DNA from: JBAXAM01 sp964213355
GTDB lineage: Bacteria; Pseudomonadota; Gammaproteobacteria; UBA9339
Direction of reading: 5' to 3'
DNA: 64,000 bases
NCBI GenBank assembly: GCA_964213355.1
Contig: CAXOVY010000011.1
Span: 62,001-126,000 of the forward strand
This document shows positions 9,108-17,683 of this stretch, piece by piece; positions within the stretch are counted from its first letter, which is position 1; each line of letters starts with the position of its first letter. Made by a program: the position numbers and the translations under genes. The notes under the pieces are model-generated. The model had not been told where the DNA came from. It saw only the letters and a program-made list of their open reading frames with translations, and made no database searches.

Positions 9108-10340
9108 ATGCCAAATAAAAAAACTATACCTCTTCCTTTATTTGATACTATCGACAATATCAATGAACCAATACCCGATTGCGTTAAATCGTATTTAACA
9201 GCTATAAATCTTCCTGGAGTTGAACAGGAATTTGAACTGGGACGCAAATTTCTCGATAGCTATAACGGCTCTTACGATACGTTCAATGCCTATCGCCGCG
9301 AAATTGAGCGTTTTTTACATTGGTGTTGGTTAATTGCTGGAAAAACTATTAAAAACATTGATCGAAATGATGTCAAACATTATTTTGATTTTTCAGAGCG
9401 GCCACTACTCACCTGGATCACAACCAAAAATATTCAACGTTTCATTATTAAAGACGGCATTAAAATTCATAACCCTGGGTGGCGACCATTTGTTGTTAGA
9501 ATTTCTAAAGCCAAGCACAAACAAGGAAGCACTCCAAACAAAAATGATTACAACCTAAGCAATAATTCAGTTGCTGCTCTGATCGCTGTTTTAAGCACTT
9601 TTTTTACATTTTTACAACAAGAAGGTTATATTGAGGTCAACCCAGTACAACTAGTTCGTCAAAAAAAACGTTATATCCAAAAACAACAAACCCACAGAGT
9701 CACCCGTAAATTAAGCCAACTACAATGGCAATACGTAATTGATACCATAGAAAATCTGGCAAATATTAATGCAAAATTCGAGCGTCATTTATTTTTAATG
9801 GCAATCTTTTATTTGTTAGGACTGCGTATTTCTGAAGTTGCGGGTTCGCAAAACCATACTCCAACCATGTCTGATTTTGCCCCCGACAAAAATAGCCGTT
9901 GGTGGTTTACTACTGTGGGTAAAGGCAATAAGGTTCGTGATGTTGCAGTACCAGATGCTTTACTTGAAGCCTTAAAGCGCTACCGCACTGGTTGCAATTT
10001 ATCGCCACTGCCATCGCGAGGCGAATCTATACCATTACTCAGCAAAGATCATGGCCATGGAAACTTAGGAACGCGGCAAGTACGTAATTTAGTACAACAG
10101 TGTTTTGATTATGCAATTAAGCGCCTGCGTAATGATAACAAAGAGGATGCGGCACAAGATTTAGAAACAGCAACAGTACATTGGTTAAGACACACTGCTA
10201 TTTCTGCTGATATTGAACATCGTCCGCGCGAACATGTGCGTGATGACGCCGGCCACGAAAGTTCAACCATCACCGATCGCTATATTGATATCGATCGTGT
10301 TGCCCGTCACGATTCTGCACGAAACAAACAATTAAAATGA
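9108..10340 (+). CDS. Tyrosine recombinase (integrase/Xer-like)
   Basis: This is a 410-residue site-specific recombinase. An N-terminal SAM-like core-binding region covers about residues 60-200. The catalytic domain shows the complete set: Arg in GLRISEVAG, Lys in TVGKGNKVRD, His-x-x-Arg in HWLRHT, a Gly-His in DAGHESS, and the nucleophile Tyr in TDRYIDID. It is longer than XerC or XerD (about 300 residues) and sits five bases after purB. Its stop overlaps the FosA-like gene start. No att site is visible nearby, so it may be an orphan chromosomal recombinase or a relic of an older insertion. Confidence 0.85.
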   Translation: MPNKKTIPLPLFDTIDNINEPIPDCVKSYLTAINLPGVEQEFELGRKFLDSYNGSYDTFNAYRREIERFLHWCWLIAGKTIKNIDRNDVKHYFDFSERPLLTWITTKNIQRFIIKDGIKIHNPGWRPFVVRISKAKHKQGSTPNKNDYNLSNNSVAALIAVLSTFFTFLQQEGYIEVNPVQLVRQKKRYIQKQQTHRVTRKLSQLQWQYVIDTIENLANINAKFERHLFLMAIFYLLGLRISEVAGSQNHTPTMSDFAPDKNSRWWFTTVGKGNKVRDVAVPDALLEALKRYRTGCNLSPLPSRGESIPLLSKDHGHGNLGTRQVRNLVQQCFDYAIKRLRNDNKEDAAQDLETATVHWLRHTAISADIEHRPREHVRDDAGHESSTITDRYIDIDRVARHDSARNKQLK

Positions 10341-10747
10341 TTATATCAATGAACCACATTACTCTTGGTGTTAGGGATATAAAACGCTCTTTTGATTTTT
10401 ATTGTAATGTTTTAGGTCTAAAACCATTATGCAGCTGGGACAATGGCGCATACTTTTTGGTCGACAATTTTTGGTTTTGTTTAAATACAGATCCAAACGT
10501 AAATCCAGACCCAGGTTATACTCATTACGCATTTTCAGTAACCAAAGAAAATTTTCAGAATTTAAATCAGCGTATTATTGCCTCTGGTGCTCGAGTTTTC
10601 AAACAAAATACTTCTGAAGGTGATTCCTTATATTTTCTCGATCCAGATGGCCACAAACTAGAAATTCATATTGGTAATTGGCAATCAAGAATCGCCGCAA
10701 AAAAACAAAATAGTGGTCTATGGCAAAACGTAAAGTGGTTTATATAA
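10337..10747 (+). CDS. fosA: FosA-like glutathione transferase (vicinal oxygen chelate fold)
   Basis: This is a 136-residue single-domain VOC protein. It matches the FosA pattern closely: NHITLGVRD at the N-terminus with metal-ligand His7, THYAFSV in the middle with the second His, and YFLDPDGHKLEIHIG at the C-terminus with the Glu ligand. FosA enzymes add glutathione to fosfomycin with Mn2+ and K+. The neighbouring recombinase overlaps it by four bases (ATGA), so they are probably co-transcribed. The FosA assignment comes from remembered family sequence. Relatives with other substrates exist, so resistance is inference. Confidence 0.78.
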   Translation: MIISMNHITLGVRDIKRSFDFYCNVLGLKPLCSWDNGAYFLVDNFWFCLNTDPNVNPDPGYTHYAFSVTKENFQNLNQRIIASGARVFKQNTSEGDSLYFLDPDGHKLEIHIGNWQSRIAAKKQNSGLWQNVKWFI

Positions 10748-10770
10748 TTTTCCATTCCTGACAAATAACT

Positions 10771-10804
10771 AATATTAAGCAGAGGCTAGTCTCTGCTTAA
10801 TATT
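10771..10804 (+). terminator. Perfect 14-bp stem-loop after the fosA-like gene
   Basis: Fourteen-base arms AATATTAAGCAGAG and CTCTGCTTAATATT flank the six-base loop GCTAGT. It begins 24 bases after the fosA-like stop codon. The stem is strong but no T-run follows, so it may be a processing site or a bidirectional terminator rather than a classic intrinsic one. Confidence 0.6.
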
Positions 10805-10917
10805 GTAAACGGTCCGGTCAACCGACACTCTATCAAAATGTGGCAAAAGCTACTATAAATTTTGTTGGTGGTGATGAGGAACTACGCAACAAAGCTCCTA
10901 TTCAATATTACGTATAA
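10801..10917 (+). pseudogene. Short possible coding remnant
   Basis: One frame stays open for 38 codons and ends at a TAA at 10915-10917, with a protein-like composition (for example INFVGGDEELRNKAP). There is no start codon or ribosome-binding site, and the terminator stem overlaps its beginning. It may be the 3' end of a deleted gene. I do not recognise the family. Confidence 0.25.
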
Positions 10918-10922
10918 ACGCC

Positions 10923-12160
10923 TTAGTCATCACTCTTTAATACTTCATTTAATTCTTTTATAATACTTTGATTGCTAGTCCATTTTTTGTTACCATCCTT
11001 AGCATAAATTACATCATAAATTTTTTTACAAATATAATATCTTTCAGATGAACCAAGATTTGGGGTACTCAATAGTCTTTTTAAAACATCAAGCGACCTA
11101 AAGTTAATCACTTCTAATACGATACTCTCTAATGTTTCAAGACGGTTTGCAGTAACTATCTTATTATCTACTATGCTGCTAAATAATTTACTAATTTTGT
11201 CTTCATTCTTGTTTTTCAATAAATGCTCAGCTGCATTTGTTACTACGCTATAACCAGTCTCTATTATTTGATCGTTATTTTCACCTATTAGCATAACCAA
11301 TATTTTTGCTAACGACTTGTCATACTCAGGACTATCTATTAGCTTTATTCTCTCGTTATTGAATTCATTAAAAACATTTTTGAGCTTTGCTTCTATTTGA
11401 ATTTCATTGCTATCAACTAGACTTTTTGCAAGCCTTAAATGTTCTACTGTTAAGCCATGATTAATAATTTTATTAATAACGATAGGTTGGATATGTTCCG
11501 GTAATAATTTTATAACCTCTTTTACTAAATTAAAATCATTTTTTTTATCTCGCAAACAATATATTACAAAACTAGAGATAAATTTATCCTCTTTATTTAT
11601 TAGCGTAACAATGTGATTAATACATTGCTTGTTGCACAAAAAGTCCATTAGTACATTTCTTCCATCTGCTAATGTAAAATTTAATATAACACCTACTGGA
11701 ATTGTATCAATAATTTTATTAAATTTCATATTAATACTGACATTGCCGTTGCTTTTAATGATTTCTTTGACAAGCACACAGGCCGTAATTTGTGTTCTGA
11801 TATCAGCTAATTTTTGATTTATTAATTTTTTAACTTCTTGCAGATACGTATCATTGCTGCCGAGTACATGATCAATTAATGGTCGTAATTCATTTAAAGA
11901 ATTTACGTTAAATGAGCCGATTTTTTTCAAGAATTTTTCTGCATGGTCAATACTAACGAAATAATTGGTTGGTATCTTATGTTCAGGTAACCAATAAGGT
12001 GTAGCAGCACTTAGAGAATAGTTAAAATCAATAAGCGCGTAGTTAACAACTTTATTGTCGTTATTGGAAACAAGACCAATATTACCAAAATGATAGTCTT
12101 TATAATGGACCCCGAAATTTAGACCACTAGTTAAGGAATAAAAGTAAGATATAATCCTCC
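10923..12160 (-). pseudogene. C-terminal part of a kinase-like secreted protein, cut by an IS3 element
   Basis: Reading on the minus strand from the IS3 edge, the frame runs unbroken to the stop at 10923. It lacks its own start. Its first 60 residues contain the catalytic part of a kinase-like fold: a loop HYKDYHFGN with Asp and Asn in the expected places, followed about 20 residues later by LIDFNYSL, a DFG-like metal site. About 330 residues of Lys/Ile/Leu-rich helical sequence follow. The N-terminal lobe is found beyond the IS element at 13472-14098. Together they would make a protein of about 620 residues. The kinase reading is by motif only. Confidence 0.7.
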
Positions 12161-12180
12161 CTAAATTTTTGGAGGAATAG

Positions 12181-12471
12181 ATGGGAGATATAAAGAAGAA
12201 ACGTGATGCTAAAGAAAAGGCTTTTATTGCTATAGAGGCAATAAAAGGTGAGCTGACTGCTGCTCAGATATCATCAAAATATGGCGTTAATGCTGGCCAA
12301 ATAAGCACTTGGAAAAAACAATTGTTAGATGGAGCTATTGATATCTTTTCCGGCAAACATGTTAAAAGGGATAAGAGTAATGATGCCCTAGTTGATGATC
12401 TTTATAAGCAAATAGGCCAGCTTTCAGTAGAAAGAGACTGGTTGAAAAAAAAATCTAATTTGTTCAGTTGA
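12181..12471 (+). CDS. IS3-family transposase OrfA
   Basis: This 96-residue protein has the OrfA helix-turn-helix (AAQISSKYGVNAGQISTWKK, about residues 28-47). The leucine-zipper-like segment DDLYKQIGQLSVERDWLKKK at the C-terminus mediates oligomerisation in IS3 elements. A GGAGG ribosome-binding site lies upstream. It ends just after a run of nine A (12445-12453), where IS3 elements normally switch frame to make the OrfAB transposase. Confidence 0.88.
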   Translation: MGDIKKKRDAKEKAFIAIEAIKGELTAAQISSKYGVNAGQISTWKKQLLDGAIDIFSGKHVKRDKSNDALVDDLYKQIGQLSVERDWLKKKSNLFS

Positions 12472-13288
12472 GTATAGAGGTGGTCTTGTTGATTTTAACG
12501 TTGATCCGCTAATCGTTAGACAACAGGGTGAATTGTTGGAAGTTAATATATCGAGCTTGTATTACAGACCCAAAACGGTGGGCGGTAAAACGATATTGCT
12601 GATGAATTTAATCGATGAAGAGTTTACTCGTCACCCATTTTATGGAACGCGCAGAATGACGGCTTATTTGCGCCATTTGGGACATGAGATAAATCGTAAG
12701 AGGATTCAAAGCTTATATAGATTGATGGGATTGGAGGCTAATTACCCAAAACCAAATTTAAGCAAAAAACATCCTGAGCATAAGATTTATCCCTATTTAT
12801 TAGAGGATGTAAAGATTGATCGAGTTAACCAAGTGTGGAGCACGGATATTACGTATATCCGCCTAAAAGAAGGCTTTGCTTACTTGATAGCAATTATAGA
12901 TTGGCGCAGTCGTTATGTATTAGACTGGCAATTAAGTACTACACTGGAAGCTGATTTTTGTATTGAAGCCTTAGCGCGTGCATTAGAACAAGGCCAATGT
13001 GAAATTTTTAACACTGATCAGGGTTCGCAGTTTACAGCTATTGATTTTGTAAGTTTATTGCTCAATAGAGGGATTCAAGTCAGTATGGATGGCAAGGGAC
13101 GAGCGTTGGATAATGTGTTCGTTGAGAGGCTCTGGCGAAGCTTAAAATACGAATTAATTTATCAAATGGAATATAGGTCAGTACGTGAAGCTAAAAAAGG
13201 TATCGGCGAATATTTTTTGTTTTATAATGATGAGCGCTTTCACCAATCATTAAATTACAAAACACCCAGCGAAGTATATTTTTCGTAG
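12446..13288 (+). CDS. IS3-family transposase OrfB (DDE integrase core)
   Basis: The frame is open from just after the A9 run. The first independent start is near 12533. It contains the HTH_21 segment (YGTRRMTAYLRHLGHEINRK) and an rve core with a full DDE set: Asp in STDITYIR, Asp in NTDQGSQFT, and Glu in DNVFVERLWRSLK. OrfB normally needs fusion to OrfA. Here the two frames are related by +1 (or -2), not the usual -1, so fusion would need polymerase slippage at A9, or the copy carries a one-base error. Confidence 0.88.
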   Translation, partial: KKNLICSVEYRGGLVDFNVDPLIVRQQGELLEVNISSLYYRPKTVGGKTILLMNLIDEEFTRHPFYGTRRMTAYLRHLGHEINRKRIQSLYRLMGLEANYPKPNLSKKHPEHKIYPYLLEDVKIDRVNQVWSTDITYIRLKEGFAYLIAIIDWRSRYVLDWQLSTTLEADFCIEALARALEQGQCEIFNTDQGSQFTAIDFVSLLLNRGIQVSMDGKGRALDNVFVERLWRSLKYELIYQMEYRSVREAKKGIGEYFLFYNDERFHQSLNYKTPSEVYFS

Positions 13289-13307
13289 ATTTGGGGGGTT
13301 TTTAAGG

Positions 13308-13455
13308 TCGCCTTCGGCGATTGATTTAAGCTGGGCTCTGCCCAGACCCGGGATATTTGAAGATGTGATTCAAACAAACCGGGGACTTATAAGGATTAGG
13401 GCAACCGAAGTTGCCCTGAATCACATCGCGGTCATCGGCGTCCCCGCCTGTACCG
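13308..13455 (+). ncRNA. Structured element 1 (pseudoknotted hairpin array), related to 62344-62455
   Basis: Several stems are visible. One has arms CTGGGC and GCCCAG at 13331-13345. A long one pairs GATGTGATTCA (13362-13372) with TGAATCACATC (13417-13427), and encloses AGGGCAAC/GTTGCCCT (13398-13417). GGGGAC (13381-13386), inside the long stem, can pair with GTCCCC (13440-13445) outside it as a pseudoknot. The 3' end carries GTCATC, a small hairpin and CGCCTGTAC. Architecture and 3' motif recur between istA and istB at 62344-62455 with different stem sequences. The strand is assigned from the direction of the IS genes; the function is unknown. Confidence 0.55.
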
Positions 13456-13471
13456 CAGATGAATATTAACA

Positions 13472-14098
13472 CTAACAGGTGAGGTTTTGTATCTTGAATT
13501 TATTTCTAGATTTATTGTAAAAATGGTCTAGACAATGGGTCCACCATACTTTATGGTTGATAAAACTTGCTAATAAATTAGATTCCACTGCCATAGGAGA
13601 GAAAAATAATTCTTTAATAAAATCAGTATCACATGCTTGTAGTAACTCATCAAAACTTCCACGATCATCTGCTATACAACCTATATCGCTCGCTTGCGCA
13701 ATAAGATCGTTATGTTTAATACTTTCTCCTATATATTTACTGTATGGCAAGAAATTTTTAATAAAACGTGATGCTATAGCAAATGAACCGTCGTCCATTT
13801 TAACAGCATAGTTCATTGGAGCAATATTTGGAATAATTTTATTTAATATGAACGCAGCAGTTATTTCATTCATTATTTCTTCATTATTCGATGTACGTTT
13901 TATTAAATACTTTATTGTACTATCTTTCGAATAAGCAAAAAAACCTTCCATTGTTCCAGAAGATTTCTTTTCTGATTCAACAAAATTAAAATCTTTTTCA
14001 GTCTTAAGATATATGTTATTATTTGCACTTGCTGTTCCACAAAAAGTTATAAGTACAGAAATAAGGCAAAGCATGAGTATATTTTTGTTCATACCCAT
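13472..14098 (-). pseudogene. N-terminal part of the kinase-like secreted protein
   Basis: This fragment starts with a clear Sec signal peptide (NKNILMLCLISVLITFCG, cleavage near TASA-NN). It then shows N-lobe-like sequence: a Lys in KYLIKR near residue 66, a helix with Glu (NEEIMNEITAAF), and a hinge-like FAIASRFIKNF. It stops artificially at the IS/structured-element junction near 13472. The start could be the ATG at 14098 or at 14092. Two PmrA-like boxes lie immediately upstream. A secreted kinase-like protein under PmrA-type control would fit a virulence or effector gene in Legionellales. The disruption shows this copy is dead. Confidence 0.72.
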
Positions 14099-14115
14099 GA
14101 CATTAGCGTAGAATA

Positions 14116-14152
14116 GTTAAGGAAAGCTTAATGAAGGTTAAGGAAAGCTTAA
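14116..14152 (-). promoter_or_regulatory. Tandem PmrA-like boxes upstream of the kinase-like gene
   Basis: Two identical 16-bp units (14116-14131 and 14137-14152) each contain two TTAA half-sites 11 bp apart on the minus strand, in the pattern TTAA-N2-TT-N2-CTTAA. This matches the PmrA binding consensus reported for Legionella and Coxiella as I recall it. The four half-sites are spaced 11, 10 and 11 bp. A possible -10 (TATTCT) follows directly, then the ATG at 14098 or 14092. Confidence 0.6.
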
Positions 14153-14177
14153 ACGTGTCATTGTGAGTTTTAGAGCC

Positions 14178-15220
14178 CAGGGCAATCGCATGAAATCCAA
14201 ATAGAAAACAATGCGCTAGAGTATATAAATAATTAAAAAACTGTAAAAATACCTGGTTATCAATATTCATAGCAAGGAAACCAGGATGAGCGATCAAAGA
14301 ATAGGTCTATCAATAGTAAGAAATTTCGAAGAAATAACAGATCCAAGAATTATATTAAAAACCACTCATAAATTAGTTGAGGTTATAGTTATAGCAATAT
14401 GTGCGGTGATTTGCGGCGCTGACAAATGGACGCAAGTTGAAGAATATGGAAATACGAATTACGAATGGTTAAAAGCCATTTTAGAGTTACCAAATGGCAT
14501 ACCATCTCATGACACATTCGGTAGAATATTTTCTAAGCTTAACCCAGAGGCATTTCAGCGGTGTTTTCAAACATGGATAAGAGAAGTATTTGAAATAACA
14601 GGAGGGCAAGTAATAGCAATAGACGGTAAAACTTTAAGAAGATCACATGACAGAAGATCAAGTAAGTCAGCAATCCACATGGTGCATGCATGGGCCACAG
14701 AGAATAGTGTTTTGTTGGGTCAGATGAAAACCAATGAAAAATCCAATGAAATTACAGCTATTCCAGAATTATTAGAAATACTAGCAATCAAAGGATGTAT
14801 TATTACGATCGATGCCATGGGATGCCAAAGCAAAATAGCAAACAAGATACATGAAAAAGGGGCTGACTACATACTGGCTGTAAAGGAAAACCAAGGTTTA
14901 TTAAAAAGCGCTCTGGAAACCACATTTAACATAGCCAAAGAAAAAAATTTTGAAACCATGGTGTATGATAAAAACCAAACAACAGATTGCGATCATGGCC
15001 GCGTAGAAACACGTACCTGTTACGTATTACCGCTGATGTATTTATTCCGATTTAAACTAAAATGGAAAGGGTTACAAAGTTTAGTATTAATGGAAAGCGA
15101 GAGAATTAACAAAAGTACAGGTGAAAAAGTTACAGAAAAACGTTATTACATTAGCTCATTAAAAGGCTCAGCAAACAAAATTGCAGATGGGATCAGACAG
15201 CACTGGCGAGTAGAACACTT
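14178..15220 (+). mobile_element. ISAs1-family element, right end missing
   Basis: The left end is probably at CAGGGCAATCGCATG (14178), typical of the CAGGG-type ends of this family. The right end is lost: transposase homology stops near 15220, where an unrelated minus-strand gene fragment begins. Confidence 0.65.
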
Positions 15221-15263
15221 AACCCTTTTGCCATCCAATACTGTTTTGCATCTGTTAAAATAG
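14286..15263 (+). pseudogene. ISAs1-family (H-repeat type) transposase, truncated
   Basis: The reading frame has 325 codons. It shows the ISAs1/DDE_Tnp_1-associated N-terminal domain (FEEITDPR, GADKWTQVEEYG, GIPSHDTFGRIFS) and the DDE domain (VIAIDGKTLRRS, CIITIDAMGCQ, DYILAVKENQ). Genuine sequence ends near residue 312 in IRQHWRVEH. The family normally continues with an HWxxExxLHWxLDxxF-like region carrying the last acidic residue. The final dozen residues come from the adjoining sequence. The protein is therefore almost certainly inactive. Confidence 0.85.
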
Positions 15264-15489
15264 AACTGCCTTCTGCACTGTCTAGATATTCTAATTGCTC
15301 CTTTATATTTCCACCTCGAGACATAACCAACTCTAAAATATTAACAAACCGTCCCAATAATATTTTAAAACTATGACCCTGCTTCATTTGTTTTTTTATT
15401 ATTGATATAGATCGCGTTAACATTTCCTCCTGAAGAGCAGGTGCTACCTCATTTGCCACCATAAATTCTTTTAACTTTTTATAAAACAC
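15219..15489 (-). pseudogene. Internal fragment of an unidentified gene
   Basis: About 89 codons of protein-like sequence (for example ALQEEMLTRSISIIKKQMKQ) are open on the minus strand. The fragment is cut at its 3' side by the ISAs1 junction near 15220. On its 5' side it is cut by the IS1634-like element; beyond that element only CTTTTA remains before the IS21 end. It has no start or stop of its own. I do not recognise the family. It shows that at least three mobile elements have eroded one locus. Confidence 0.5.
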
Positions 15490-15716
15490 GGATCTTCACG
15501 CTGTAAATTAGTATAGAACAATACCGCTTCTGCCTAAACGCAACGTAATAAAGTTTATATGAATCAACATGTTATCGTCACCAGGATTTTTCTACCAGCA
15601 AAAAACCTCTATTAATAAATCCTATTTATTATCATCATGCCATTTTCAAAATCATTCACTATACTTGCCATAGCCGTAAACGATGGCTTAAATAAAAGGA
15701 TTTACGCATAACGCGC

Positions 15717-15746
15717 TTGACATGTTCATATTTTAACCAGTATAAT
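15717..15746 (+). promoter_or_regulatory. Strong sigma70 promoter for the IS1634-like transposase
   Basis: A perfect -35 TTGACA (15717-15722) and a perfect -10 TATAAT (15741-15746) are separated by 18 bp. They lie 40 bp upstream of the transposase start. The 270-bp leader between the left IS end and the gene contains nothing else I can name. Confidence 0.75.
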
Positions 15747-15786
15747 ACTATCGTTTCACGGTCGAAATTAATATAGGTTTATAACT

Positions 15787-17526
15787 ATGGATACCACTTA
15801 TAATTTTTTTGATAATCCCAATTATCCTTTGCACAAACAGTATGAAGCGCTGCGCGCCTATTTTTATGAAAAGCTATCAGCGCGTGAAATAGCAAAACGA
15901 TTTGGTTATACGGAAAATTCCATATACTGCTTTGCCAGCGCCATCAAACAACTCGACACAAAACAGCTTGAAGAGCGATTTTTTGCACCATCAACCATTG
16001 GTCGACCGGCAAAAGAATACGGAAATAATATAGATCAACTTATCATTGCGCTGAGGAAAAAATATCTTTCAGTGCCAGATATAAAGACCATTTTGGACAC
16101 GCAAAAACAAAACATTTCTGAGACCTATATTTACAAATTAATAAACAAGGAAGGATTTGCCAGATTGCCACGAAGGAGTAAAAGCGCCAAAGTTGAGAGT
16201 TTATCTCAAGCTAAATTACCAGCTCCAACGGCAGTTTTACTCGGAGATAGTGATGAAATATTTAATACAATGAATGTTGGCATATTATGCTTCATTCCAT
16301 ATATTATTGATTTAGGGCTTGATAAAATTATTACCAATTCATTATTTCCAGAAACAAAAACAATTCCAAAAATTAGCGCAATATTGAGTTTCATTGCCCT
16401 GAAATTATCTAACGTGAGGAGATATACTACTGATGATTTATGGTGCATGGATAGAGGTAGTGGTTTTTTTGCTGGATTAAATGTTTTGCCAAAAACCGCA
16501 TGGTTTTCTTCCTATTCTCATCGCATAACGCGAAAGATGAATATATCTTTTTTAAAAGAGTTATATCAATTATGGCAAAAGACAGGGCTTTTGGCGGATA
16601 CAGCGAATTTAGATTTTGTAGCGGTTCCCTATTGGGGAGACGATTCTCACTTAGAAAATAACTGGTCTGGCACGAGACATAAAGCATTATCCAGCATTTT
16701 AGCTGCTATAGCACAAGACCCTGATACTGGTATCATCACATATGGAGATACAACGGTTAGGCACGATAATGAATCTGATGTAGTTGTAGAATTTTTAGAT
16801 TTTTATAAAGAATCAGGAAAACAGAACATCAATTATCTTGTATTCGATAGTAAATTCACTACCTATGAGAATCTGAGCAAACTAGACGACAACAAAACTA
16901 AATTTATCACCATTAGAAGAAGAGGAAAAAATATTGTCGATGAGTTAAATCAGCTTCCAGCAGATTTATGGAAAAAAGTACGAGTTCAATCCTCTGGTAA
17001 CAAAACCAGAGAATTAAATGTTGCAGACCAAACCATTTTATTAAAAGGGTACAACAAAAATATCAGGCAAATTGCAATAACTGGACATGGAAAGATAAAA
17101 CCAGCATTAATTATTACCAATGATTTTAAATTAGGAGTAGAACAAGTATTGAGAAAATACGCAAGGAGATGGTTGGTAGAAAAAAGCATTTCTGAACAAA
17201 CACATTTTTTTCATTTGAATAAAGTATCATCTTCGATGGTAATTAAAGTTGATTTTGATTTAACGATGTCAATTCTCGCTTATAATCTATATCGTGTTTT
17301 GGCCAATGACCTAACTGGATATGAGCATAACACTCCTCAGACACTGTATGAGAAATTTATTAATAACAACGGCAGTATAGAAATCAAGAATGGTAATGCG
17401 TTAGTTTTTATGAAAAAGAAAAGAAATTTACCTGAATTATTATCAGCAATGAAAAGATTTGAAAAAATAAAAATACCTTGGCTTGATGGACGCGCCCTCA
17501 CAATTACCGCCGCCAGCAACACATAA
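15787..17526 (+). CDS. IS1634-like DDE transposase
   Basis: This is a 579-residue transposase. The N-terminal 130 residues look like a helix-turn-helix region (SAREIAKRFGYTENSIYCFA, then a second HTH around LSVPDIKTIL). The catalytic DDE_Tnp_1-type domain follows, with candidate acidic residues in DFVAVPYWGDDSH and NYLVFDSKFTTY and the C-terminal YARRWLVEKSISEQTHFF. The last motif resembles the Y-(2)-R-(3)-E-(6)-K signature of IS4-group enzymes. It is the only gene in its element, and its stop lies 34 bp from the right end. Confidence 0.82.
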   Translation: MDTTYNFFDNPNYPLHKQYEALRAYFYEKLSAREIAKRFGYTENSIYCFASAIKQLDTKQLEERFFAPSTIGRPAKEYGNNIDQLIIALRKKYLSVPDIKTILDTQKQNISETYIYKLINKEGFARLPRRSKSAKVESLSQAKLPAPTAVLLGDSDEIFNTMNVGILCFIPYIIDLGLDKIITNSLFPETKTIPKISAILSFIALKLSNVRRYTTDDLWCMDRGSGFFAGLNVLPKTAWFSSYSHRITRKMNISFLKELYQLWQKTGLLADTANLDFVAVPYWGDDSHLENNWSGTRHKALSSILAAIAQDPDTGIITYGDTTVRHDNESDVVVEFLDFYKESGKQNINYLVFDSKFTTYENLSKLDDNKTKFITIRRRGKNIVDELNQLPADLWKKVRVQSSGNKTRELNVADQTILLKGYNKNIRQIAITGHGKIKPALIITNDFKLGVEQVLRKYARRWLVEKSISEQTHFFHLNKVSSSMVIKVDFDLTMSILAYNLYRVLANDLTGYEHNTPQTLYEKFINNNGSIEIKNGNALVFMKKKRNLPELLSAMKRFEKIKIPWLDGRALTITAASNT

Positions 17527-17683
17527 AATCTATACTAATTTATAACCGTGAAGATCTGTGTAAAAGTGTCAATTTCCATGTAAAATTGACCCCTCTAGAG
17601 CATAAAGTTGCACCGAAAATTGACCCCTCTAATTACTAAATTTACTCTTAAAATTTTAACTAATTTTAAGAGGATAAAAGAGG

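Larger units (their letters stand above)
12150..13307 (+). mobile_element. IS3-family insertion sequence
   Basis: The element contains orfA and orfB of an IS3-type transposase, and it splits the kinase-like gene. Candidate inverted ends are CCTCCCTAAATTT on the left (about 12152-12164) and, reversed, CCCCCCAAATCT on the right (about 13288-13300). The exact borders and target duplication could not be fixed. A structured element follows immediately and may have entered with it. Confidence 0.7.
15487..17560 (+). mobile_element. Complete IS1634/IS4-like insertion sequence
   Basis: The 2074-bp element has imperfect terminal inverted repeats of about 30 bp. The left end is 15487-15516; reversed, it reads CTATACTAATTTACAGC and continues. 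The right end is 17530-17560 (CTATACTAATTTATAACC and continues). A direct 5-bp duplication TAAAA is present at 15482-15486 and 17561-17565. Both ends and the duplication are intact, so insertion is probably recent. Confidence 0.88.

Noticed and set aside
12106..13543. IS3 borders at TGGACCC / GGGTCCA
   Set aside because: TGGACCC and TAGACCA occur inverted at both places, but both lie inside coding sequence of the kinase-like gene fragments, so they are host sequence rather than IS ends.
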